Shown piece after piece: positions 28,886-36,394 of a DNA stretch of 36,394 bases. Position 1 is the stretch's first letter, and every line of letters starts with the position of its first letter. A model generated the notes under the pieces. That model was given only the letters and a program-made list of their open reading frames with translations, was not told the origin of the DNA and made no database searches. Source of the stretch: an uncultured Mycolicibacterium sp. (lineage in GTDB: Bacteria > Actinomycetota > Actinomycetes > Mycobacteriales > Mycobacteriaceae); the NCBI GenBank assembly GCA_945957405.1, contig CAMFLL010000030.1, positions 1 through 36,394 on the forward strand. The letters run 5' to 3'. A program made the position numbers and the translations under genes.

Positions 28886-30120
28886 TTCGGCACGACCGCC
28901 GTCGCGAAAGCGCTCTTCTCCCTGCCGAGTTCGGTCCGCGCGATGGTTCGCAGGTGGACCTCGTCGGGTCCGTCGAAGATCCGCATGGCGCGCTGCCAGC
29001 CGTACATGCGCGCGAGCATGGTGTCGTCGGAGATCCCGGCGGCGCCGTGCGTCTGGATGGCGCGGTCGATCACGTTGCATGCCATCTGCGGTGCGACAGC
29101 CTTGATCTGTGACACCAGACCGTGCGCCGCCTTGTTGCCATGCTGGTCGATGGTCCAGGCGGCCTTCTGGCAAAGCAGCCGCGACTGGTCGATCTCGTTG
29201 CGCGACACGGCAATGGCGTGCTGCACCATGCCCTGCTCGGCCAGCGGCTTGCCGAACGCGATGCGCCGCTGCACCCGGTCGACCATGAGTGCCAGCGCGC
29301 GTTCGGCCACCCCGATGGCCCGCATGCAGTGGTGGATGCGGCCGGGGCCGAGCCGGGCCTGCGCGATGGCAAAGCCAGAACCCTCCTCGCCCAAGAGGTT
29401 CGAGGCGGGTACCCGCACGTTGTCATAGGTGATCACGGCGTGGCCGTGCTGATCCTGCCAGCCGAACACCGAGGTGGACCGTTCGATGTTGACCCCGGGG
29501 GTATCGGAGGGGACCAGGATCATGGACTGCTGCTGATGGCTTGCGGCGTCGGGGTTGGTGCGGCCCATCACGATCAGGATCTTGCAGCGGGGGTCGTTGG
29601 CGCCGGACGTCCACCACTTGCGTCCGTTGATGATGTAGTCGTCGCCGTCGCGCACGATCTGCGTCTGGATGTTGCGGGCGTCAGACGAGGCGACGGCTGG
29701 TTCCGTCATCGAGAACGCGCTGCGGATCTCACCGGCCAGCAGCGGTTCGAGCCACTGTTTCCGCTGGTCTTCCGTGGCGAACAGGTGCAACGTCTCCATG
29801 TTGCCGGTATCGGGTGCCGCGCAGTTGATGGCCTCGGGCGCAATCTCGGTGCTCCACCCCGACAGTTCGGCCAGTGGCGCGTACTCGAGGTTGGTCAGGC
29901 CCGATTCCGACGGCAGGAACAGATTCCACAGGCCCCGGTCCTTCGCGAGCTTCTTGAGCTCTTCGACCACGGGAGGAACCGTGAAATCCCCCGGCCCGGC
30001 CTGGGCGCGGTAGGCGTCGTAAGACTCCTCTGCCGGAAAGACGTGCTCGACCATGAAGTCGGTGAGCCGCTTGTGGTAATCCTGCGCTTTGGCCGACATC
30101 GCGAAGTCCATGACAGCCAC
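28882..30120 (-). CDS. fadE2: acyl-CoA dehydrogenase, FadE2-like
   Basis: AFSMTEPAVASSDARNIQTQIVRDGDDYIINGRKWWTSGA, IQTHGAAGISDDTMLARMYGWQRAMRIFDGPDEVHLRTIAR. Confidence 0.92.
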   Translation of the reverse strand: MAVMDFAMSAKAQDYHKRLTDFMVEHVFPAEESYDAYRAQAGPGDFTVPPVVEELKKLAKDRGLWNLFLPSESGLTNLEYAPLAELSGWSTEIAPEAINCAAPDTGNMETLHLFATEDQRKQWLEPLLAGEIRSAFSMTEPAVASSDARNIQTQIVRDGDDYIINGRKWWTSGANDPRCKILIVMGRTNPDAASHQQQSMILVPSDTPGVNIERSTSVFGWQDQHGHAVITYDNVRVPASNLLGEEGSGFAIAQARLGPGRIHHCMRAIGVAERALALMVDRVQRRIAFGKPLAEQGMVQHAIAVSRNEIDQSRLLCQKAAWTIDQHGNKAAHGLVSQIKAVAPQMACNVIDRAIQTHGAAGISDDTMLARMYGWQRAMRIFDGPDEVHLRTIARTELGREKSAFATAVVPK

Positions 30121-30134
30121 GATAGGACACCTCT

Positions 30135-31388
30135 CTACCGAGCGGTTGGGCGGCTGTCACCGGCCGAGCGCTGGCTGTCGGGGCGCCGGAGCACCACCGC
30201 GGCGGCGACTGCCGCGACGACGGCCAGGACGACGATCATGCCCGCCACGGCCGGCCAGCCGCCGGCGTCGAGGGCCATGCCGCCGAACCACCCCACTGCA
30301 CTGGATCCGCCGTAATAGAAGAGGTTGTAGAGCGAGGAGGCCTGAGCCTTTCCTTCGGCGGCATCGTGGCCCGTCCATCCGGACGCGATGGCATGCGCGC
30401 CGAAGAATCCGGCGGTGGCGATCAGCAGGCCGGCGAGGACTACGAAGATGTTGTCGCTCAGGGTGATTGCGACCCCGACGATCATCGTGGCGATGGAGGC
30501 CAGCAGCACGCGCCTTCGTCCGAATCGGGCCGCCTCGGCACCCGCCCGGGATGAGGCGAAGGTGCCGGCGAGGTAGGCGACGAACACCAGGCTGACCAGC
30601 GTCTGCGGCAGGTTGAACGGTGCTGCCATCAGCCGGAAGCCGAGGAAGTTGTACATCGCCACGAAGCCGCCCATCAACAGGAACGCCTGGGCGTACAACG
30701 TGAGTTGGCGGGGCGAGCGCAGATTGGCGGCGAGCCGGTGCGCGATACCGGATGCTCCGGCATGCCCGGGTTGGTAGCCACGGGACCGGGGCGCCAGTTT
30801 CACGAAGCCCAGCGCGGCGACACCGCAGAGCACCGCCACGGCCAGCACGCCGGCGCGCCAGCCATACCACTCCGAAATGGGCCCAGCCACGAGCCGGCCG
30901 AGCAGTCCGCCGATGCTGGTGCCTGCCACGTAGACGCCGGCGGCTCGGGCGGTGTGATGGGTGTGGATCTCCTCGGTGAGATACGCGATGGCGATCGCGG
31001 GCGCCCCGCCGAGCAGAAGTCCCTCCAGGAAACGACCGGCGAGCAGCAGCTCGAAATCAGGGGCGAACGGCACCAGCAGGCCGACCGCCGTCGCTGCCAG
31101 CACCGACACGGACATGGCCTTGACCCGGCCGATCCGATCGGCCAGCAGCGACCACGGGATGACACCGATGGCCAGGCCAGCCGTCGCGGCCGACACCATG
31201 AGCGCTGTGTTGGCCGCGCCGATGCCGAGGTCGTTCGCGATCAGCGGGAGCACGGCCTGCGGGGAGTAGAGCTGGGCGAAGGTCGCCACACCCGCGCAGA
31301 ACAGGGCGATCAGCAGACGCCGGTACTCGGCGGAGCCTCTGCTGTGGCCCACCCAGGTGTCCGATGTCGGGGTGCTGATGACGGTCAT
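30135..31388 (-). CDS. MFS transporter
   Basis: About 12 hydrophobic segments, SLLADRIGRVKAMSVSVL MFS loop motif, FASSRAGAEAARFGRRRVLL; start MTVISTP at 31388. Confidence 0.9.
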   Translation of the reverse strand: MTVISTPTSDTWVGHSRGSAEYRRLLIALFCAGVATFAQLYSPQAVLPLIANDLGIGAANTALMVSAATAGLAIGVIPWSLLADRIGRVKAMSVSVLAATAVGLLVPFAPDFELLLAGRFLEGLLLGGAPAIAIAYLTEEIHTHHTARAAGVYVAGTSIGGLLGRLVAGPISEWYGWRAGVLAVAVLCGVAALGFVKLAPRSRGYQPGHAGASGIAHRLAANLRSPRQLTLYAQAFLLMGGFVAMYNFLGFRLMAAPFNLPQTLVSLVFVAYLAGTFASSRAGAEAARFGRRRVLLASIATMIVGVAITLSDNIFVVLAGLLIATAGFFGAHAIASGWTGHDAAEGKAQASSLYNLFYYGGSSAVGWFGGMALDAGGWPAVAGMIVVLAVVAAVAAAVVLRRPDSQRSAGDSRPTAR

Positions 31389-31444
31389 GGCGTCGACGTT
31401 AGGCATCAATCAATTAGGTGTCCAATGCATAGATTTACTGAAGT

Positions 31445-32347
31445 TCATGTGTCTGACGCATGACTGGCGGCCACGGCGTCGGCGATGACGAAATCGGCGA
31501 ACCGCCTGGCTGCCGGCGCCAGGGTTCGGTCGGTCGCCGCGGCCAGCCCGATGTGTCGTTTGGCGCCCGCGTCGGCCAGCGGTATGTAGACGACGGTGGG
31601 TTCGGCACGGTCGGGGCGAGGCATGGGCACGATCGCCACGCCGAAGCCGGCGCCCACCAGGGCTTCCATGGTCGGAATCTCGGTGGCCTCGAAAACCGTC
31701 GGGGGCGAGATACCCGCGCGGGCGCACAATTCGTCGGCGAGGTGCCGCATGCCGAAACCCTCCGCCAGTCGGACGAACGGTTCACCCGCAGCGTCGGCCA
31801 GACGCATCCTGGCGCGTCTGGCCAGCCGGTGATCCTGCGCGACCGCGAGACACAACCGCTCCGAGTACAGGACATGCCAGGTGAAGCCCGGTGCATCGGG
31901 GCGCGGTGAGGTGATGGCGTAGTCCGACTGCCCCTCCAGCACGCGGTCGCTGAGTGCGTGTCCGGCGCCCTGGTGCAGGTCGAATCGCACACCGGGAGCC
32001 TGGATCCGGAAGCGCCGCAGCAGATCCGGCACGAACCAGGTGGCCTGCGAGTGGAGAAAGGCCAGCCGCACGGTGCCGGTGTCGGGATCGCGTAGCGCCG
32101 ACACGCGCGCGTCGGCGGATTCGATCTCGGTGATGGCCCGCCTGGCGTGCTCCAGCAGGATCTCGCCGTACTGGTTGAGCCGGAGCCTGCGGTGCACGCG
32201 GTCGAACAGCGCCGTGCCCATTCGGCTTTCGAGCCGCGCGAGTGCCCGCGACAGCGTGGGCTGCGCAACGTGCAACTCGGCGGCCGCGTCGGTCACATGC
32301 TCGGTTTCGGCCAGTACGACGAACCAGCGGAGTTCGTCGAGATTCAC
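31445..32347 (-). CDS. LysR family transcriptional regulator
   Basis: MNLDELRWFVVLAETEHVTDAAAELHVAQPTLSRALARLESRMGTALFDR LysR HTH. Confidence 0.93.
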   Translation of the reverse strand: MNLDELRWFVVLAETEHVTDAAAELHVAQPTLSRALARLESRMGTALFDRVHRRLRLNQYGEILLEHARRAITEIESADARVSALRDPDTGTVRLAFLHSQATWFVPDLLRRFRIQAPGVRFDLHQGAGHALSDRVLEGQSDYAITSPRPDAPGFTWHVLYSERLCLAVAQDHRLARRARMRLADAAGEPFVRLAEGFGMRHLADELCARAGISPPTVFEATEIPTMEALVGAGFGVAIVPMPRPDRAEPTVVYIPLADAGAKRHIGLAAATDRTLAPAARRFADFVIADAVAASHASDT

Positions 32348-32420
32348 CAGACCAACGTACTCAGCTGATTACCGCGCTGCATGGATTCGGCCGGTACGGC
32401 TTCCTCCATGCATGAGATTC

Positions 32421-32669
32421 GTCGAGTTGGACGTCAGGGTTGCTGCGGTGGGCTGGTGGCAGCCCTACTGTCGAACTCGGCGTGTGGCTTACTGGCGGGA
32501 GTTGGCCAGCGGTCGTCGAGTTGGACGTCTGGGTTGCTGCGGCGGGCTGATGGCAGCCCTGCTGTCGAACTCGGCGTGTGGCTTGTTGGCGGGAGGGCCA
32601 GCGGTCGTCGAGTTGGACGTCTGGGTTGCTGTGGTGGGCTGGTGGCAGCCCTGCTGTCGAACTCGGCGT
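32421..32669. repeat. tandem array of about 92-94-bp units (2 full and 1 partial), each containing an imperfect hairpin
   Basis: Units start at 32421, 32515 and 32607 with GTCGAGTTGGACGTC(A/T)GGGTTGCTG...GGCAGCCCT(A/G)CTGTCGAACTCGGCGT; unit lengths 94, 92 and 63 (partial). Confidence 0.95.
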
Positions 32670-32707
32670 CCAGGCGTCCAGGCATCCAGACGTCCAGGCG
32701 TCCGCAG
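32668..32707. repeat. 8-bp microrepeat abutting the hairpin array
   Basis: GTCCAGGC GTCCAGGC ATCCAGAC GTCCAGGC GTCCGCAG: five consecutive 8-mers. Confidence 0.85.
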
Positions 32708-32711
32708 GACC

Positions 32712-34166
32712 TCAGCGGCTAATGCGCCCCCCCGCGTGCGAGGCGGACAGTTCGGCGTTGATGGCGTCGACGCGGTCTTTGGCGTCGCCGAAGAGCATTT
32801 GGGTGTTTTCGCGGAAGAACAGCGGGTTCTGTACGCCGGCGTAGCCCGAGGCCATGGAGCGTTTGAACACGATGACGTTGCGCGCGTTCCAGACCGTGAG
32901 GACCGGCATACCGGCGATGGGGCTGCTGGGATCCTCGGCGGCGGCCGGGTTAACGGTGTCGTTGGCGCCGATGACCAGGACGACGTCGGTGTCGTCGAAG
33001 TCGTCGTTGATCTCGTCCATTTCGAGCACGACGTCGTAGGGGACCTTGGCCTCGGCCAGCAGGACGTTCATGTGGCCGGGCAGCCGGCCCGCGACGGGGT
33101 GGATGCCGAACCGGACGGTCTTGCCGCGCTCGCGCAGTTTGCGGGTCAGATCGGCCACGCCGTACTGAGCTTGGGCGACGGCCATGCCGTAGCCGGGGGT
33201 GATGATGACGGTGTTGGCCGAGTCGAGCAGTTCGGCCGCGCCGTCGGCGGTGATCTCGCGGTGCTCGCCGTAGTCCTTGTCCTCTGCGGGGCCCGCCTCG
33301 ATACCGAAGCCGCCGGCGATGACGGAGATGAATGACCGGTTCATCGCCTTGCACATGATGTAGGACAGGTAGGCGCCGGAGGAACCGACCAGGGCGCCGG
33401 TGATGATCAGCAGGTCGTTGCCGAGTAGGAAGCCTGAGGCGGCGGCCGCCCAGCCGGAGTAGCTGTTGAGCATCGACACCACCACAGGCATGTCGCCACC
33501 ACCGATCGAGGCCACCAGATGCCAGCCCAGCAGCAGCGCCAGCACGGTGACGACCACCAGCAGCCACAGTTGCGGGGCGATCACGAACCACACCGTCAGC
33601 GCGAAGAACACGACCAGCGCGCCGACATTGAGGAAGTTCTTGCCCGGCAGCATCATCGGCGCCGACTTGATGCGCGCCGAGAGTTTGAGGTTGGCCACGA
33701 TCGATCCGGTGAACGTCACCGCACCGATGAAGACCCCGATGACGACCTCGGCGGAATGGATGCCGAGCATGCCTTCGCGGGCCAGGGTCGCCGCTTCGGC
33801 GCCGGCGGGATCACCCTCGATGTGCAGGTAGCCGTTCCAGCCGACCAGCACCGCGGCCAGACCCACGAAGGAGTGCAGCAGCGCGATCAGCTCGGGCATC
33901 CCGGTCATCTCGACCACCCGGGCGCGCCACAGTCCGATCATCGCGCCGATGGCCATCGCGCCGATCAGCAGGCCCAGGCCCAGCGCCGAGATGTGTTGGG
34001 CCAGTGCCAGCGCGACGGTGGCGATCAAGGCCACGGCCATCCCGCCGATCCCGAACGAGTTACCCGCCCGCGATGTTTCGTGTTTGGACAACCCGGCCAG
34101 GGCCAGGATGAACAGCAGTGCGGCGACAACGTAGGCCGCGGTGGCGGCAGTTTGAATGGTGAACAT
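32712..34166 (-). CDS. pntB: NAD(P) transhydrogenase subunit beta
   Basis: [77 protein letters not shown] dIII NADP-binding motifs. Confidence 0.96.
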   Translation of the reverse strand: MFTIQTAATAAYVVAALLFILALAGLSKHETSRAGNSFGIGGMAVALIATVALALAQHISALGLGLLIGAMAIGAMIGLWRARVVEMTGMPELIALLHSFVGLAAVLVGWNGYLHIEGDPAGAEAATLAREGMLGIHSAEVVIGVFIGAVTFTGSIVANLKLSARIKSAPMMLPGKNFLNVGALVVFFALTVWFVIAPQLWLLVVVTVLALLLGWHLVASIGGGDMPVVVSMLNSYSGWAAAASGFLLGNDLLIITGALVGSSGAYLSYIMCKAMNRSFISVIAGGFGIEAGPAEDKDYGEHREITADGAAELLDSANTVIITPGYGMAVAQAQYGVADLTRKLRERGKTVRFGIHPVAGRLPGHMNVLLAEAKVPYDVVLEMDEINDDFDDTDVVLVIGANDTVNPAAAEDPSSPIAGMPVLTVWNARNVIVFKRSMASGYAGVQNPLFFRENTQMLFGDAKDRVDAINAELSASHAGGRISR

Positions 34167-34169
34167 GGG

Positions 34170-35693
34170 TCAGCTCCTCGAGAACATGGAGAGCATGCGG
34201 CGCGTGACTGCGAAACCGCCGAAGACGTTGATGCTGGCCAGCAGGATCGCGCAGGTGGCCAGCACGGTGATCGCCATATCGCCGTGGCCGACCTGCAGCA
34301 GTGCGCCGACGACGATGATTCCGGAGATCGCGTTGGTCACCGACATCAGCGGCGTGTGCAGCGCGTGGTGCACATTGCCGATCACGTAGTAGCCGATCAC
34401 GATTGCCAACGCGAACACTGTCAGGTGCACCTGCAGCGCGGCCGGCGAGAACGCGATCAACGCGAACAGCACGGCCGCGGCGGCAAACGTGATGCCCATC
34501 CGGCGACCGGCGGTCATCGGCTTCTTCTCCGGCTTGGTGGCCGCGGGTTCGGCGACCTTGGCGGCCGGGGCCGCAGACACCTGCACCGGTGGTGGCGGCC
34601 AGGTGACCTCGCCCTCGCGCACGACGGTCATCGACCGCTGCACGACATCGTCGAAGTCCAGCGTGAGGTCGCCGTCCTTCTCCGGAGTCATCAGTTTGAG
34701 CAGGTTGACCAGGTTGGTGCCGTACAACTGCGAGGCTTGGGCGGGCAGCCGGCCGGCCAGATCGGTGTAGCCGATGATCGTCACCCCGTTGTCGGTGACG
34801 ACGGCCCGATCCTTGACCGTGCCCTCGACGTTGCCGCCGTTCTGAGCCGCCATGTCGACGATGACGCTGCCGGACTTCATCGAGGCCACCATGTCGGCGG
34901 TGATGATCCGCGGCGCCGGCCGGCCCGGGATCAGCGCGGTGGTGACGATGATGTCGACGTCCTTGGACTGCTCGGCATACAGCGCCGCCTCGCGGGCCTT
35001 GTAGTCCTCGCCCATCTCCTTGGCGTAGCCGGTGGCCGACACCTCGGTCTCGGGTGACTCGATGGACAGGTACTCCCCGCCCAGTGATCGGACCTGATCG
35101 GCGACCTCAGGGCGCGGGTCGGTGGCGCGCACGATGGCCCCCAGGCTGCCGGCGGCACCGATGGCGGCCAAACCGGCCACCCCCGCACCCACCACCAGCA
35201 CCTTGGCCGGTGGCACCTTGCCCGCAGCGGTCACCTGACCGGTGAAGAACCGGCCAAACGCGTGCGCTGCCTCGACGACGGCCCGGTAGCCGGCGATGTT
35301 GGCCATCGACGACAGCACATCGAGTGACTGAGCCCGGGAGATGCGCGGTACCGCATCCATGGCCAGCACGGTGATCTTCCGGCCGCCCAGCTCCTCGACC
35401 AGCTCAGGCTTCAACGCCGGCGAGATCAGGCTGACCAGTGTCGCGCCGTCGGCCAGCGCGGCGATCTCCGTGGAGTTCGGCGCATTGACCTTCAAGACGA
35501 TGTCGGCCGACCACGGCGAGCCGATATCGGCTCCTGCCTCGGTATACGCGCCATCGGAGAAACTCGACGCCTCACCCGCGCCGGGTTCGACCAGCACTGA
35601 ATAGCCCAGCTTGATCAACTGCCCCACCGTCTGCGGAGTGGCAGCCACCCGCGTTTCACCCGGTGAAGACTCTCGCGGTATCCCGATGAGCAT
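34170..35693 (-). CDS. pntA: NAD(P) transhydrogenase subunit alpha (fused full-length form)
   Basis: [61 protein letters not shown]-terminal TM segment block in the same ORF. Confidence 0.95.
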   Translation of the reverse strand: MLIGIPRESSPGETRVAATPQTVGQLIKLGYSVLVEPGAGEASSFSDGAYTEAGADIGSPWSADIVLKVNAPNSTEIAALADGATLVSLISPALKPELVEELGGRKITVLAMDAVPRISRAQSLDVLSSMANIAGYRAVVEAAHAFGRFFTGQVTAAGKVPPAKVLVVGAGVAGLAAIGAAGSLGAIVRATDPRPEVADQVRSLGGEYLSIESPETEVSATGYAKEMGEDYKAREAALYAEQSKDVDIIVTTALIPGRPAPRIITADMVASMKSGSVIVDMAAQNGGNVEGTVKDRAVVTDNGVTIIGYTDLAGRLPAQASQLYGTNLVNLLKLMTPEKDGDLTLDFDDVVQRSMTVVREGEVTWPPPPVQVSAAPAAKVAEPAATKPEKKPMTAGRRMGITFAAAAVLFALIAFSPAALQVHLTVFALAIVIGYYVIGNVHHALHTPLMSVTNAISGIIVVGALLQVGHGDMAITVLATCAILLASINVFGGFAVTRRMLSMFSRS

Positions 35694-35841
35694 GGATTTC
35701 AGTCCATTCTGGTCGCGTGCATGCCCGAGGAAAAGGGCGATTGGAAAGTGCAAGTGTAAGAGTTCACGACTCGTACCCTGTGCGCGCGGTCACTCTCGAC
35801 TCTGGGATGCCGGCCGTTCGAAAGTAGGGCCCGTGTGTAAA

Positions 35842-35867
35842 TAACCTGTTACATCGGTGTTACCGAT
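35842..35867. promoter_or_regulatory. dense operator-like motif cluster directly before an orphan gene start
   Basis: TAAC-ct-GTTA (35842-35851), direct repeat TGTTAC (35847-35852 and 35858-35863, 11-bp spacing), ATCGGT-GTT-ACCGAT (35853-35867) ending at the ATG. Confidence 0.5.
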
Positions 35868-36248
35868 ATGCTCCCGGTTGTGCGTGACAGAGGCGTCTAC
35901 CAGGAGATCCAGACATTGCGCGGCCGCGAGCGCTTCCAGGGGCTCTCGCCTGCCGCTCTCGAAATCCACGTCCGGGCTGTCGAGCGGTCCGCCCGCACAC
36001 AGTGGCCCGCATTCGTCGAAGATGCGGTGCTGGACCGCTTGGCGCCCGGTCCCGTCACCACCATCACCGCACTCGAGTTGACGCTGGCGGGTGTGTGGGA
36101 CCGCGCCGAGGGCGGTTACGTCGTCTCCGACCTGGACCTCGTGGACCGCTACTCCGCTGGGTTGCTCAGTCGCTGCACACGGCAGGCGGGCCAGACGATC
36201 GCGCGGTGCTGGCGCGCCGTCAACCGGGACAACTTCATCCCGCTGTAG
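35868..36248 (+). CDS. hypothetical protein, actinobacterial, possible winged-helix-like
   Basis: 126-aa ORF with ATG; no family recognised with confidence. Confidence 0.65.
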   Translation: MLPVVRDRGVYQEIQTLRGRERFQGLSPAALEIHVRAVERSARTQWPAFVEDAVLDRLAPGPVTTITALELTLAGVWDRAEGGYVVSDLDLVDRYSAGLLSRCTRQAGQTIARCWRAVNRDNFIPL

Positions 36249-36252
36249 TTCA

Positions 36253-36380
36253 ATTACCTCGCTCCTCACCCGCATCGTGCCTCAGCGGGATCGTCGACTC
36301 GGCGGTAACTCGATTGCCTCGCTCCTCACCCGCATCGTTCCTCAGCGGGATCGTCGACTCGGCGGGAACTCGATTGCCTC
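36253..36380. repeat. 60-bp tandem repeat (about 2.1 copies), possibly continuing beyond window
   Basis: 36253-36300 and 36313-36360 near-identical (CCTCGCTCCTCACCCGCATCGT(G/T)CCTCAGCGGGATCGTCGACTCGGCGG) at exact 60-bp spacing; a third partial copy of the flank GGCGG(T/G)AACTCGATTGCCTC ends near 36380. Confidence 0.93.
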
Positions 36381-36394
36381 CTGCTTCGACAGCG

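Noticed and set aside
32421-32669. CRISPR-like array
   Set aside because: Units are contiguous near-identical repeats with no unique spacers, and no cas genes are in the window.
32040-33335. 431-aa plus-strand ORF crossing the hairpin array
   Set aside because: Runs antisense through LysR and pntB; repeat units of 94 and 92 bp are in different frames, so no conserved peptide repeat results.
33519-35057. 512-aa plus-strand ORF
   Set aside because: Antisense to pntB/pntA; QRD/HRR-rich shadow frame.
32655-36360. Relationship between the two repeat arrays through TCGA(A)CTCGGCG
   Set aside because: Only about 11 bp with an indel is shared; rest of the units is different, so common origin is not supported.

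Overview
This window is a GC-rich actinobacterial chromosome segment, almost certainly from a fast-growing Mycobacterium/Mycolicibacterium. It carries about 33 protein-coding genes and no recognisable rRNA, tRNA, CRISPR array, transposase or integrase. The gene order DUF427 - SnoaL-like - AlkA-like - ClC ... TetR - methyltransferase - ALDH - SDR - quinone oxidoreductase ... PtpB-like phosphatase - FadE2-like ACAD ... PntA/PntB resembles, from memory, the M. tuberculosis Rv0140-Rv0157 neighbourhood. Accessory modules sit inside that backbone: Dps/aquaporin, a CPH-type metal P-type ATPase, a complete fructose PTS regulon (ptsH-fruA-fruK-fruR / ptsI), pirin, TetR-FUSC, and LysR-MFS. No clear new enzymatic system was found. 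The most interesting unexplained signals are non-coding: (i) a roughly 93-bp tandem array of imperfect hairpins between pntB and a LysR gene, followed by an 8-bp microrepeat; (ii) an exact-period 60-bp tandem repeat running off the right edge; (iii) a long hairpin that fills the convergent gap between pirin and FUSC; (iv) several strong dyads, namely a CsoR-like operator at the metal ATPase, a near-consensus CRP site at aqpZ, multiple palindromes between two divergent TetR genes, and a motif-dense start region at an orphan gene. All product calls come from motif and family recognition by eye; no database search was run.
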